NCBI RefSeq assembly: GCF_905163445.1
Contig: NC_053196.1
Location: 11,681,501-11,745,500, forward strand
From: Pararge aegeria
Taxonomy: Eukaryota > Arthropoda > Insecta > Lepidoptera > Nymphalidae
Direction: 5' to 3'
DNA: 64,000 bases
Shown here: piece by piece, positions 1-12,359 of the stretch
Layout of the letters: the number at the start of each line of letters is the position of its first letter
Position numbering within the stretch: position 1 is the first letter of the stretch
Notes under the pieces: generated by a model
The model's input: only the letters and a program-made list of their open reading frames with translations
What the model was told of the DNA's origin: nothing
Database searches by the model: none
Position numbers and translations under genes: made by a program

Positions 1-60
1 GCCTATTGTATATTACTTCTGCCTTCCTGCAATTATGCCAACCGCATTAAAACTGCAAAT

Positions 61-455
61 AATAGTAGAGATTTTTGGGACAGAGTTCGCCCTGGCAAGT
101 CCTACCGCCAAGCTTATTTCTGCCTCCAAGCAGCATTGTTTTGGTCTGAAGGGTGTGGTTGCCGGTGTAATAACAGACACATGAACAGTGGCGTGCACAG
201 GGTCTTTGACCAGGGTATGCATAAAGAAGGAAGATGGCATAAAATGGGAAAGTCCTTCGCCTTTATGAGAAAGAAAAATTTTTTTGGGTAGGCAGTGCTT
301 TTATGCATGTATGAAGTGCACGCCACTGCATATGAAGCCTTAATACCTACACCTCAGACTGATGATCACAGGGCAGCTTGATGTAGAACGTGTTCCTTGC
401 ATGCGAGGTATTTCATGTTTATAGGCGATGGTATTCCACTTACCTACCATCAGGT
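61..455 (+). repeat. Dispersed repeat family E, copy 1, split by a hAT-like MITE
   Basis: It starts with a TAGTAGAG-like motif and ends near CATCAGG. It shares ordered blocks (GAGCTCGTCCGG-like, GCCAAGCAGCATTG-like, CACCTCAG..TGAT, ACAGGCGATGGT-like) with copies at 14115-14370, 18240-18450 and 43328-43620. A 143-bp MITE (186-328) interrupts it at the point where the other copies read straight through. SINE B copy 1 follows directly. The class of family E is not known to me. Confidence 0.65.
186..328. mobile_element. hAT-like MITE, 143 bp, with 8-bp target duplication
   Basis: The termini are a perfect 13-bp inverted repeat, CAGTGGCGTGCAC at 186-198 and its complement at 316-328. The flanking 8-mers CACATGAA (178-185) and CATATGAA (329-336) match at 7 of 8 positions, as expected of an 8-bp target duplication of the hAT superfamily. 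The copy of family E at 14115-14370 serves as an empty site and supports these borders. There is no coding capacity. A related element lies at 48532-49259 in the opposite orientation. Confidence 0.75.
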
Positions 456-741
456 TTTTGACGACCTCCCTGGCGCAACGGTGAGTGATGTGAATTTAAG
501 TAGGAGGTCCCAGGTTTGATTCCCGGCAGAGGCAATTTGGGAATTTATAATTTCTGAATTTTCTCCGGTCAGCAAGGCTAGCACAGGCAGGAGACAAAAA
601 TTATATCCACTGATTATATCCCCTGACAGGGGATATTCCCGTACACCCTATCAGGTTAGCCCGCTACTATTAGATAGCATCATCAAATACTACCAGGTGA
701 GATTGCAGACAAGGGCTAACTTGTAGTGGAATAAAAAAAAC
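456..741 (+). mobile_element. SINE B copy (tRNA-derived)
   Basis: A tRNA-like head has an A box in TGGCGCAACGG and a B box in GGTTTGATTCC. A conserved body follows, with TTGGGAATTTATAATTTCTG and GGTTAGCCCGCTAC, then TGAGATTGCAG and an A-rich tail. The central part of the body is deleted compared with the copy at 62350-62692. It sits directly downstream of repeat family E. Confidence 0.8.
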
Positions 742-3426
742 AAACCTCTGCTTGGTCAGTCGACATTTTCTATATAAAAACAGCAATTTTCAAGTAGTGT
801 GTAGTTCTAATACAAATGCAGTCAGAGTTTTCTACTGGTGAAGTCATTTCTACTCCATCTATAATGTTCCAATACGATGCTGTTCAGCATCAGCTCAGGG
901 TTTCAATCTAGCGCGCCCCGAGAATTATGTAAAACGTTGGATAAAATTGTACTCAATCGCAAACCGACTTTAAAATCTCGGGAAATGTGTACAATATAAA
1001 TGAAACTCCATGTCAAAATGTTCTTGTACGTTCGGCACTTTCAGGCGAAAGGAAAAAGTTGTAAAGCTGCTAAACGATAATGCGATTAAAGTCATTAGTG
1101 TCTAAACGGCATAAACAAAATAATCGTTTGCGGTTAGAAATAGGCATTATGTAAATCACGAATGTGAAAACTTGCATTTGTCGCATCGCGGCCCTCACGA
1201 CTATGAATACTAATAATTAATCCTTACTGCACTTATCTATCTGTAGCTTTATCTAAAAATATAACTAAAATCACTTATTTTGTTTGTTTGTTGGAACGCG
1301 CTAATCTCCGAAACTACAAGTCTGATTTGAAATATTTTTTTTGCATTCAATAGCACTTTTTGAGGAAGGTATTGGGCTATTTAATAAACACATATCTCAG
1401 GAAATGAGCTAGCGAAATTATAGCGCGGGCAAGTGACACTTTGGGTCGGGGTATGTTGTGTAGAATAGCGAGCGAAAGTTTGTATGAGAAACTTATTAGA
1501 AGTTGCACGCGGACGAAATCACGACAAGGGCCTAGTTAATAATAATGTAATATCTATTAGGTATAAATACATCAAATCAGCAAAGTATTATACTAAAAAA
1601 AGATCGGTACATAAAAGGTTAGGTCGTTCGATTTTAGTATGCGACATTGCAATTTGGTTTTTTTTTTTTTATTTTGGTGCCTTGTGGTGGAGGCTTCTAG
1701 TTCATCATATATTAATATTTTTTAAGTGTTCTTATTACAGTTTGAAAAAAATATTGTAATAATTAATTAGTAATTTAAAAAGACCAAAATATATAAGTAA
1801 TAACCAATGAAAAAAGTTTGTAAGCTACCAACATTCCACGGGTGAAGCGAGACGTGTTCAGGCCGTCTTCTCTATTTTAAAATGAAAAAAATAAAGGTGT
1901 ATTTTGAAAAACTTCAAATCGTATAAAGTGAACAATCATTTATTCGGAAATAATGTCGAGATACGAGAATAACACATTTAATTTTATTTACTTTGAACAG
2001 CTATGGTACATAGGCTATTATAAATGACTAGTTTAATTTCCCTCAACCCTATTATTAGTAGCAGTCAGCACCTTAAATACAAGACACGACCGACAGCTCA
2101 ACACGAATCATGAATTGTAAACAATCATCTGTTGCGTAGAACAATTGCTAGTCACAGAAATAAACGAAATAAAACCTAATGGGCATTATTAATAAACGTC
2201 GCATTATGTCGAAATGAAGTGTCTTCCACGCTCTAACATCTTAAAGAACCTACTGCTCATGGAAGTGTAACAAAACACTACATATCAATTACGATGTTAT
2301 GACACGTTTATTAATAATGCCCCATAAGTACAAACTTTGTATCATATTTTGATTTACGTTTAGAAATTAATAAAATGTTTTATTGTTCTATATTCTTTAT
2401 TAATAAACCAACGAAAAATATATTTTTCTAGAGAAATAATAATTACAAACTAAAATTAATATTAAAATAAATATAAACAGTCTAACTGTTCACTTATGGG
2501 CATGGTACCCAAAATGCTGGCGCTATTGCCCCTTTGAATTGCTAAACTTAGCCGTTGGGCAAAGACAATGAAATACATTAATTTACTGGTGATGCTATCC
2601 TTAAGGCATTATTCGCTCACATACTCTTGCTGACTTTACCACCCGCGTATTCAGCTGCTTCAGTCCTATAAAATGTCCTGCGAAAGTCACTCGAATCGCA
2701 TAAGACAAAGGAATGTTGAAAAATACTTTTAATATGCAACAGAAAAAGCACTTTCTCCATCATCACAGATCAGGACGTCGGATTTTAATTTCTAAACCGC
2801 AAGCAGTAAACGACATTCGCTTTACTGTTCCATTGTTGTCGGTACATCGCTATTAAGGCCCACATGAGTGAGGAGTTGTAAAATCTCGGACATGTTTCCA
2901 ATGTGCGACTGGCCAATCGTCGTTACTTGGGTATATACAAACTTATCGGTTACATAGTTGGCTAACTATACTACTTTTTATTGACGACTATCAAGAAGAG
3001 TTTATAATGTAAGGCAATCATTACAGCTAGGGTGATTTTGTATTTTTATATACGCATAAGATATTATACAACTGTATAAGAATAGATATCAATCTATTAT
3101 TTCTATCATTTATTATTTTTCTTTTTTTTTTAAATTATTAACAATGCTTAAGAATAAATTAAAAAACACTATTAAAAATTTATAAAAAAAAAAATCTTCC
3201 ACCCTCCGCTTGCGGGGCTTTTGAATGCCCAAGCAACCGGTGGTCAGGGCTTCAGAGTGAGAAACCTCCTCACAATACGCGCCGTTTCAAGGACTACTGC
3301 CTTCTGTATCCGACCCTTGACCGCTCGCGACATCGTCGCGTCATTTGATTAAGTGTGTATAAAACGTATCGTACCTATTAAACATGTTCAAATTAATATG
3401 CAGTGTGCTATCAGGTTTGGTTCTTC
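742..3426. other. AT-rich non-coding stretch
   Basis: I see no exon. The stretch holds simple T tracts and one 142-bp MITE-like inverted-repeat element (2181-2322, listed separately). Around 1280-1330 is a short match to the GAACGCGCTAA repeat that recurs in the duplicated unit near 34.6-34.9 kb. The rest is unassigned. Confidence 0.5.
2181..2322. mobile_element. MITE-like element with 19-bp perfect inverted repeats
   Basis: GGGCATTATTAATAAACGT at 2181-2199 is the exact reverse complement of 2304-2322. The ends enclose about 104 bp with no ORF. The symmetry continues weakly inward. No clear target duplication could be fixed, so the superfamily is left open; a simple cruciform-forming sequence is an alternative. 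Confidence 0.55.
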
Positions 3427-3850
3427 ACTCTTTTAAATTAAAAATCATCATCATCATCAACATGCCAAACTTAGGACGTCTATTGCTGGGCATAGGTGTT
3501 TTGTAGAGAACTATTTTCAAATACCACAGTCTTGTACCGCTTCGGTCCAGCGGTTCCCTGCGACTCGTTTTATGTAGTCCGTCCTCCTTGTCGAGGGTCT
3601 TCCAACGCTGTATATACCGATGCGAGGTCGCCATTCCAGCACCTTGGACCCCAACTTCCATCGGTTCTCTAAGCTATGTGCCCCGCCCATTGCCACTTTA
3701 ACTTCGCGATTCTTTGAGTTTTGTCAGTAACTCTGGTTCTTCTACGGATCTTAACATTCCTGATTTGATCACGTAGCGATACTCCAAGCATAGCTCTCTC
3801 CTTGGAGAGCCTCGCTCTTTTAGAGCCATAGGTCATAAGCAACTAGTACT
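3427..3850 (-). pseudogene. RTE-type LINE, decayed 3' end of ORF2
   Basis: On the - strand, translations in shifting frames give the pattern ...RWGPK..W..R.GRRS...RWTDD...AGSRW, typical of the C-terminus of RTE reverse transcriptases in insects. The better-preserved relative at 42232-42650 confirms it. The 3' end is the (ATG)n run near 3447-3465, the usual RTE-type tail. The copy is 5'-truncated and broken by several frameshifts. Confidence 0.7.
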
Positions 3851-4628
3851 GTTCGAAGCCTTTGGTCGTCAGGCATTGAGCTATTTTGGACGAAAATTAT
3901 ATATATTAACGAGCAAAAAAAAACAAGCCTTACCCAGAATCATTACCTACGTCCATTAATTAGCTTAAGAATAAAACAATCTTGATTACTGGAGAATATT
4001 ACGCTACCTCCGCCACGGCACAAATATGGGGCATAATAGCCACTCTTTTGCCAATTTTCTTAGCAAAATGTACAAATTTTGAAAATATCTACGTCAACAT
4101 TATATCCATACGCACATGTCATTTGGTTAACCAGGCGATGTAGTTTTGAATACATAGGTATAACTAGTCGTATTCAAAGAAAAGAATCACTTAATAAATT
4201 TTACTTTGGTTTGTCAAAATTGCATTTTGGTACCAATTTGGTACATAGCAATTTTAAAAGAGTCTCTGAGTGGCTTGATACAAAAGTTACGATAAATCTC
4301 ATATGAATATGTTTAGGTATATTGTATGACTGGCCAATCGCTGATACGCTTAACATTACTTGTTGTGATTGGATACGCTTACAAGAAGGTATACAATAAT
4401 ACTGTGTATGAGAAGGATCTTATTTCTTCCAACCTTATGTACTTAACTGAAGTAGGTATATGATTTGCTCGAATGTCGCCACATTTATCAAGTATTGCAA
4501 ATAACTTTGCAAAAGAGAAATTAAGTGCTTCAGTTCATTTATTAGAATACAAAATATTCATACTAAATACAACAATATATTCTGCTATGGAGAACACTGC
4601 GTCAATAAAGAATGTATTTTAAGATTAG
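3851..4628. other. Non-coding stretch, nothing assigned
   Basis: AT-rich sequence between an RTE remnant and a SINE C copy. An open frame at 4079-4306 has no recognisable domain, and I treat it as chance. Confidence 0.5.
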
Positions 4629-4885
4629 AACTCATTACCGGTCCACTAAAGGGCACGGGTCTACTCCAACATTGAGAATGGTTTCGGCCGTAGTCCACCA
4701 CGCTGGCCAAGTGCGGATTGGTGGGCTTCACACGCCTTAGATAAAATTATAGAGCCCTCTCATACACGCAGGTTTCCTCACGATGTTATCCTTCAACGTT
4801 AAACCGAGTGATATTTTTATTGCTTAAAACGCACATAACTTAGAAAAGTTAGAGGTGCTTGATGGGATACGAACTCAGCATAACC
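4629..4885 (-). mobile_element. SINE C copy
   Basis: On the + strand it reads CATTACCGG..CCACT..GGGCACGGGTCT, then GGCCGTAGTCCACCACGCTGG, AGTGCGGATTGG, CAGGTTTCCTCACGATG and ACGCACATAACT. This is a very common lepidopteran repeat. The element is on the - strand, because the tRNA-like end and the GATGAT-type tail are oriented that way in the fuller copy at 61011-61260. It is nearly full length. Confidence 0.75.
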
Positions 4886-6520
4886 ACAAGGCTATCATCA
4901 CTTCCATTTATTCCTCATAAATGGTAAATGAGAACGTATCATGTACCTACACAAACTGATTTTGTGCGATGCACAATTAACATTGTATAAACCTGTGGAA
5001 CCTGCTATTTTATCAATAATTTACATTAGTTTTAATGAAATTATTATTTACAGTGCAATTAACGTAATTTGCATTAATCACTCTATTAACTATTGACCTA
5101 TTAATGCTGTTTTGCTGCAATACCAGCGATTTTGTTTCAACGAAATTGAGAACTTTATGTTCAATTTATGCAAACGTGACAAATGAAATTTCTTTTTAGT
5201 AAACATCTACAGAACTGTTCGATGAAAATTGGGTACAGTGAACTGAAATCTTAGGCGCTACAGTTGTAAATATTCAAGAACACTCTGTAAAAATAGCGGG
5301 TAGAAAACCGACTGCGCAGACTCGATCACCTACTACGGTCTTCTTTGTGCAGATCTATCGGAACAGTAATCTAATCGATATCGATTTGACCAAACTTCTG
5401 TTATCCTGGTTACGTTTTGTGATTTTTGCAAGAGATGACAACACTAACGAAAGTGTCATGTTACATTTGCATTGCAGTTTGCAATTTCAGTTATGTTTCT
5501 AAAATGATACGTTCACATTTTCGCTAAATATATTTTAAATACAGTTTTAATTCGTTTTCACGCTAGAATCCACATTCGTTTAGAAAGTAGGACCTGTTAT
5601 AGTTACCTAGTGTTAGAGATGTTATTTTAGTAAATAGCGGACAAACGGACAACCAAAACAACATGTGTGTATTCAAGTCTGAAGGAGAAAATATGATGTG
5701 CATGCACATATCGTGGGATAAAAACAAGAAGGTGGGCAAACGGGTATTCAGATACTTAGCATGTTGGCAAGTGAATATCTGCCGTATCTAAATACCCACT
5801 GGTAAGCTGCCGATGATAAAAGAAATACAAGGAATCCAGAAGATGGGATAATTTTATTTGCACAGCGCGGCGTGACGGAAAGAGAACTGGAGTGGTGGTA
5901 TCAACGCAAACTGTTTATAAAACTCCCCATTATATAGTGATAAATATTTCTATTTACATATTAATATACGTTTGTGTTGGAATAAAAGGTTCCAGTGGAT
6001 TACGCAACGAGCCCTGACACTTCTACATTTTGATTTTTATTCAACATTAATAACGAAACAGTATCCAAATTCATCAATAAAATGGACCGCAGCCACACAA
6101 AGCCTTATGATCACCGTAGAATCAAAACAAAAACAAAATCACACTCGATGCACCATATTAAAATATGGGTTCATTTTTTTCTAACATCGGGCCTGTAAGT
6201 CGACACCAGTAGTAAGTGCCATTGGCTGTGACACAACATAGCTAAGGTGAGTTGATTGGATCGGACGCGCGGACGGCCGGGCAGCCGTGTGCACACGTTT
6301 TGGACATCGATATTGTTGTAATGTTTCATAATAAATACTTGTTTTATTTGGAAAGGCTCGCTCGGTATCCTTTACATTACGTTGTTTTTGGGACGCTAAT
6401 CCCTTTTACTAGCTGTACCCTCGGATTTGCCCGCGTATATATTTCCTAGTATGCCGCCGTACCGTTGATAAAATACATTTTTTGAATTTTCTCGCATTTA
6501 AAAGTGTGCTTTGTCAGTAT
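4886..6520. other. Non-coding stretch, nothing assigned
   Basis: No exon, repeat family or RNA gene could be supported. A GC-richer patch at 6240-6310 (GGACGCGCGGACGGCCGGGC) is unexplained. Confidence 0.45.
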
Positions 6521-6796
6521 AATAATAAATAAATAATAAATAAATATACTACGACAATACACACATCGCCACCTAGCCCCAAAGTAAGCGTAGCTTGTGT
6601 TATGGGTACTAAGATGACTGATGAATATTTTTATGAATTATATATACATAAATGCTTAGAAAATACATATAAACACCTAGACACTGAAAAACACTTAATG
6701 CTCATCACACAAACATTTTCCAGTTGTGGGAATCGAACCCACGGCCTTGGACTCAGAAAGCAGGGTCGCTGCCCACTGCGCCAGTCGGCCGTCAAA
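6521..6796 (-). mobile_element. SINE A copy (tRNA-derived), full length
   Basis: On the - strand the head reads TTGACGGCCGACTGGCGCAG (A box) with B box GGTTCGATTCC and the conserved CCCTGCTTTCTGAG between them. A body with TTTTTCAGTGTCTAGGTG and TTACTTTGGGGCTAGGTGGC follows, then a (TTTA)n-like tail at 6521-6547. The head could be mistaken for a tRNA gene, but it does not fold as a complete tRNA and recurs in at least ten copies here. Confidence 0.85.
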
Positions 6797-7261
6797 TAAT
6801 GAATGCAACAAACTAACAAACATAGTACTTACCCAGGACATAGAAATTTCCATACTAACCGAACATTGCGTAGCAAATGCTGTTTAATATTATTTTGCTT
6901 TATATATTTTTTTTGTTGCTTTTATATATTTTTCTTTTTAAATCTTTAATTATTTGGGTCTTTTATCCAACACGGATATGCCAGCCCCATAATCCCTTAA
7001 GTAAGTAGGTAACAAACAATTACTTATTATATTAATACCTACTATAAGAGAAATGTAACAGACACAATCTGTTATTGCTGCCTACGCAAAAATATCTCAA
7101 CAACAGACCTGAAACCTTTTGTGGTCGGTTGAGAGAGAAGGCTCGTTAGAGCACCCACGTCATATCTGTTGATGTTGTGCCGCCGCATAACATCTAGTCG
7201 CTCCGTGCTCTTATATAAAATAGATTTTAAAAATACGCACGTAAAAAACATTAATATGTTA

Positions 7262-7476
7262 ATCATCACTATCGACCCATTAACGGCCCACTATAGGGCT
7301 CGGACATTCTTTTAGATATGGATTTAAGCCGTACTCTACCACGTTGGCAAAGTGCGGATTCGTAGAACATTGTGGAGAACTCTCAGGCATGCAGGTTTCC
7401 TCACGATGTTTTCCTTACCGTTGAAGCAAGTGATATTTAAATTGCTTAAATTAAAAATTTAAATAAATTTGAACTG
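7262..7476 (-). mobile_element. SINE C copy
   Basis: It contains CGACCCATTAACGGCCCAC, GGGCTCGGACATTC, CACGTTGGC, AGTGCGGATT, CAGGTTTCCTCACGATG and TTTTCCTTACCGTTGAAGC in the family order. It is moderately diverged, with a deletion in the middle. Confidence 0.7.
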
Positions 7477-8370
7477 AGTATGACAATACACGACATTTAA
7501 TAATTCTGCAAATATCAATGCCTCATGACATCCTCACATCCTATTTCTATTTCAAAAATATACAGTGCGTTCTAAATTTAATTACCTTCAGACTTGACGT
7601 TTCGTCTCCGATAAAAATTATGACGTTATTTTAAAAAATACCTTAACTCAGATGAGTATTTCTGCTTATTTAAAATTAAATAGTATTGTAAATATATGGG
7701 AGAACACTACATCGGGCTAGCTAAGTTTAAAAAAATTGCGTACTTATATATCTATATATAGGTACCTAAATCGTTCCACGTTACCGTGATGTAAGTCATA
7801 CAGTCGCAGTTTCAATTTTATGTTCTCATAGTAGGTAGTACTCATCTGATCTAGTAACAATATCCTGTGTTATATTCGGAAAAATCGCTGCCATTAAATT
7901 ACTTTTTATAGCTAGCCCGAAGAAGTATGATAATAAAATCATATTAATGTACGCAAAGAAAGAACAACATTATTCCAATTCCATACAATTGTGCCTACTC
8001 TACTCGTGTGGACCAAATACTGTATTCACAAAAAATAACCTAGGTAATTTGACATCTCATCATCAAAGTGAACACATAATCAAGAGCGAGCGGCCGAACC
8101 GTAAACGCCGTGACCAGAGTGTGACCAAATCATTTTGTGTAGCGGTCATCAGCAGATAAAGTCATAATATACCAACGATGTTTCTTAACTTTTTGTTCAT
8201 TTTCTCAGCTAGTTATTAGGATTTAAAAAAATAGTAATCACAGCTAGACTGATTGCTCTGAATCTTTAAACTTTGCAACTTAATTCTAACATTTTTAGTT
8301 CTTGAGAGAGAATGAGAATATTCAAAAAACATTGAAACACATCAACCATCTTATTAATAATATAATAATT
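7477..8370. other. Non-coding stretch, nothing assigned
   Basis: AT-rich. The open frame at 7947-8159 shows no domain. No repeat copy recognised. Confidence 0.45.
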
Positions 8371-8675
8371 TTTGGACGATCTTTCTGGCGCCGCAGTGGT
8401 AAACCCTTTTGTTTATAAGTCCCCGGTTCCTTCCCCAACGGAGACAAGTTAGGATTTTATATTTTCTGAATTCTTTCTGGTCTGGTCTGGTGGCAGGCTT
8501 CGGCTAGCTACCACCAAGGTCAAGGACATGCATCCAAGCGATTTAGCGTTCCGGTACGATGCCGCGTGAAAACGGATTATGCGTTTAAAATAACTGTCAT
8601 ACCTTTTGAAATAACAGCTTGGCTCGCTACTTTCTTAGGTGAGATTGCAGTCAAGGGGGTGAAAACGATAAATAT
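8371..8675 (+). mobile_element. SINE B copy
   Basis: GGACGATCTTTCTGGCGCCGCAG-type head, degenerate B box, then TTTCTGAATTCTTTCTGGTCTG, GGCTTCGGCTAGCTACCACC, TTCCGGTACGATGCCGCGTG and GTGAGATTGCAGTCAAGGG, in family order. Confidence 0.75.
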
Positions 8676-9028
8676 ATTTTGCTAAATAAATATATTCAGC
8701 ATAGTTCCTACGCAAACTGCTCGATACTATTAAAAACCTTGAATATAAAACGTTCCAAATGACGTTAAACTATAAAATATACAATATCGGTCTAGTTATT
8801 AGCATCTTTGTTTCATGGTTTCCCCAAAATTGTTTATCAATTCTGTGGAATTCTGGATTGGCAGACATATAATTCTCAGCCAAACTCGTTAAGCTCGGGT
8901 ATTATCACAGTTATATTAATAATTAAAGCTAGTTTCTTTATCTACAGCTGTTAATCCCTAAGGCAACGCCAGTTGAATATTCCGAGTACGCTGAGTTTAA
9001 TAACAATGATCATAATATGATCACGATT

Positions 9029-9246
9029 TTGACGGGCGATCAGCGCAGTGGGCAGCGACCCTGCTTTCTGGTTCCAAGGCAGTTGGTTCGAATCCCACAA
9101 CTGGAAAATGTAATATATATTTTAAGTATTTAAGTATATTATTCATTAATATATTCATCAGTCATTTTAGTACCCATAACACAAGCAACGCTTACTTTGG
9201 GGCTAGATGGCGATGTGTCTATCATCGTGCTATATTTGTTTATTAA
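9029..9246 (+). mobile_element. SINE A copy
   Basis: A head with GCAGTGGGCAGCGACCCTGC and B box GGTTCGAATCC, a body with CATCAGTCATTTTAGTACCC and CTTACTTTGGGGCTAGATGG, and a TTTGTTTATT end. About 30 bp of the body near 9110-9140 are missing compared with 44441-44693. Confidence 0.8.
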
Positions 9247-11280
9247 CTTATAATTCGGGCGTACTAATATAGTTAATCGATTTTTCTGAAAACGTGTCAT
9301 AGCATATACATAACCAGCATCGTCGTCTTCACAAATGTCACTCAGGATTTACGCTCGATCGTAAATCAAGATGGCTGCCATTCCCTCCTTGCCCCTCCCT
9401 ACCTGCGCGCGCGCACAATAATTGAATATTTCACGCGCTTCTCTCAACACCTCCGGGAGACCGTTGAAATACAATGTTATGCTTTATAGCTCTGCGCGTA
9501 TTGTGTTAGCTCCTAAACTGTTGATGAGTGATCATGCGAAATGCATTAAGTTTAATAGCGATTTTAAATGCAATATTTCACATCGTTCGCGACACGCCTT
9601 TGGAGTTTAGCGGCAATGTTTTATGATGATTTGTTTTGGTATTGAAATGTGCCGTCGCCTTCTATAATGTTGCTTTGTGACGAGAAAGCGACACCGATAT
9701 TGAGATCTCACGCGGGTGGAAAATATATAATATGGAATAGTATGTGACTAACCTAATTTCGATCTAAGATACAATGGATCGTAACATGGACTATAAAGTA
9801 TCGATTACACTAGAACCTATTACTCACTCACTCTACGAACTAATACTTACCAATTATCCATCGTAAAATCAACATCTCCTTAGGATTCTCCGGTGTCGGA
9901 GTGAAACGTGCGTTGAGAGTACATTTCCGAAGATCTGTTTGGTGTGGAGTATAAAGATTAGCTTGAAGGTTAGCTTGTTATATTAAACCTATACCCTCAT
10001 CGGTTTCTACGCGACATCTTACCGGAATGCTTAATCGCTTGGCGGCACGTCTCTACCCGAAATGTGGTAACTAGCCACGACTTAAGAGCCAGAGGATATA
10101 CAGAAGTTTTAAAAATGATTGCAAGAATTCGAAAATTGGTCCTTCCTGGAATCAAACCCGAGACTTCTCGCTAATATGTCTACAGCGCACACTACTGCGT
10201 CAGGGAAGGTGCCAAATTTAATTCGGAAAAATTTTCACTCAGATTTTCATAACGCGCCAAAAGAAGTCACCATCTTACCCTATGTACCTAGGTACGCTTC
10301 AACATAACTTCTAGGAACCAATACGGGACGTTTTCTCCTCCAAGGGAATTTTTTTATTTTTTCACCCAGTCATATTTCGTCGAAATATGGAACAAAACCG
10401 GGGCATGTAGTAATACGGGACGGGATAGTCAAATACGGTCACAGTCCCTTACGTATGGCAATTCTAACTATTGTTAATAATATAATTATACATGTCCTAG
10501 AGACAGATAGATCAGAAACAGTGATACCTACTGTTATTACAGCAAGTCTTGACACGCATCGAGTATCAGGAAACGGTTGCCGCGTATAATATCGTCACAT
10601 ATCGTTATCGGTGGGAACCGCAATGAAATTTTTATCATTGTACCGATCGCTTGGCTATCTCAGTATTTTTTATGATAACAATAGGACATGTAGGTTTATA
10701 CATGTATATTTTTATTGAATTTTTTAGCAATACCATATCAATCAAACCTAAACCGCACAAGTAAACGTAAATAATCCATATAAAAAAACCGTACTATAAT
10801 AATTAGAGCGAAAAGGTGTTTTTTTCACCTTCATTCTGGTATAGATTTCTGTATGAATTTAGTTGAAACGACGGAGAGTAATATAGGCTACTTTTTATAC
10901 CTGGAAAACACACGGTTGCGAGATTTGTTAAAAACTGTAATAAACGCGAACTAAGAACTCTTATAAATGCTGTTAAGATACATCAAGCTAAAACTACACT
11001 TGTAATGAGCTTTTAAGGTACACAATAAAGTACAAGTGCCCTCATCAGTACAGTTAACGCTGATATAAAATGCTGGAAAAGTAATGCTATAGTCAAATCA
11101 GGTAGGCGTAACCTCAAAAATGAAATTTTCATAACTAGTTACTCCGCTAAACTGAAATTCCAAAAAGGAATACATAAATAGCAGCTAAAACCGGTCGAGA
11201 TGAATCAATCATTTATACTAAATCGAGTGCACTACACGCGAATTATCTGCATTAGACATGTTAATCCACTCATTTTAACT
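9247..11280. other. Non-coding stretch with one dispersed repeat
   Basis: No exon seen. The segment 9862-9925 (AACATCTCCTTAGGATTCTC, then GTCGGAGTGAAACGTGCG) reappears inverted at 46837-46902, so it belongs to a dispersed family. The GCGCGCGCG run near 9410 is simple sequence. 10180-10275 shares CATAACGCGCCAAAAGAA with 27345-27365. Confidence 0.5.
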
Positions 11281-11400
11281 GTAATTTTATTCCGTATTTA
11301 TCGGTGCATTCATTACTGCCGACCGCAAATCGGGCGCCCGAAAAGCTCGCTATTTTCCATCGCCCGCCTATAGGGGTGGCTCTTTTATAAGACACGGGGT
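11281..11400. other. GC-rich non-repetitive island upstream of exon 14465-14578
   Basis: The block is clearly GC-richer than its surroundings (CCGACCGCAAATCGGGCGCC). It matches none of the repeat families here. It contains one RACCRCA match (GACCGCA, 11321-11327), the known RUNX core, but that motif is frequent by chance. Function unknown; a regulatory element is only a guess. Confidence 0.25.
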
Positions 11401-12359
11401 TTTCCCTTGTTTCGGCATAATCATCGTCATCATCACCGCTCTACAGATGTCTCATTGCTGGGCAAAGGCCTCCTCTTTCATAGGAGAGGGGGGTTTTAGA
11501 TCTAAGATCTACTGCGCTTCTCTAGTAGGGATTGGCTAGCTGCAAGGAATTTTAATACAATATATTTGTGATAACACCCGTGATCAGCAGCTGCTTATCA
11601 TAATACCCGAGGTACAGGGATGGACAACGCTTATTTTTGTAACCCCGGGCTGGTAATTTTAAACAGAAAACCCCAGTACCCAACAATTTTGACCTAATCC
11701 GGGAATCCAACCCGGACCTCGTGATCCGTAAGTGAACATGGTAACCTTCTCCATCGAGGCAGTTGTATACTAATAATAAAACTGATTTTTTTTTTTTATT
11801 TGTTTTGACCCAATAATCTCTGAAACCATTGAAAAATCTCTATCTTCCAGCTTTGAAAAAATCTTGTTTGAATTTGATCGCTTATTTTTTTTTACGTAGA
11901 CCATAAGGCTTTTTAAAATAAGACCCCTAAAAAGAATTAAAAGTAGTATGAAATTTGTATGAAAGCATAGAATGATTCAATTTTTATTGCTGAAAACTAT
12001 ATTTTTATTGACAACTAAAATGGTAGAATACCTTAGATAAAACTACACCAATTAAGTCCACGATAGTCAAAAAAAACGAACATTTTGGTTACGTATTCAT
12101 TCCTTGCACCTGCACACAACATGACCTACACCCGTTATAAGCCGAAAATGTTGGGTTGAATCCGTAAAAAGAGGGATACCTATCTATGGCTAATACACCA
12201 ACTGAAGAACCGAATCCAAAAAAATGCAATTAATGGAAAATGGAAAGTGCTATCGATTTTAGAATACAAAGAAAACGTCACTACGATACAATACACGATA
12301 AAATATTAATATCTAATGTTTATAAAATTATATTTTTTTAAATTTATTAAAAAGTTATA
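11401..12359. other. Non-coding stretch with a short repeat remnant
   Basis: 11415-11550 resembles the dispersed lepidopteran CATCATCACCGC...TTGCTGGGCAAAGGCCTCC repeat, with weaker relatives near 28410 and 36020. The rest is AT-rich and unassigned. Confidence 0.4.

Noticed and set aside
6720..6796. tRNA gene on the - strand (good A and B boxes, GGTTCGATTCC)
   Set aside because: The same head occurs in several other copies (9029, 37451, 44441, 56855 and fragments), always joined to the same body and TTTA-type tail. It is a SINE, and I see no complete cloverleaf or acceptor stem.
10740..10760. Isolated RUNX sites (RACCRCA) as autoregulatory elements
   Set aside because: The 7-bp degenerate motif is expected tens of times in 64 kb and occurs in many unrelated places (10749, 35224, 36475, 53610), so single matches mean little.
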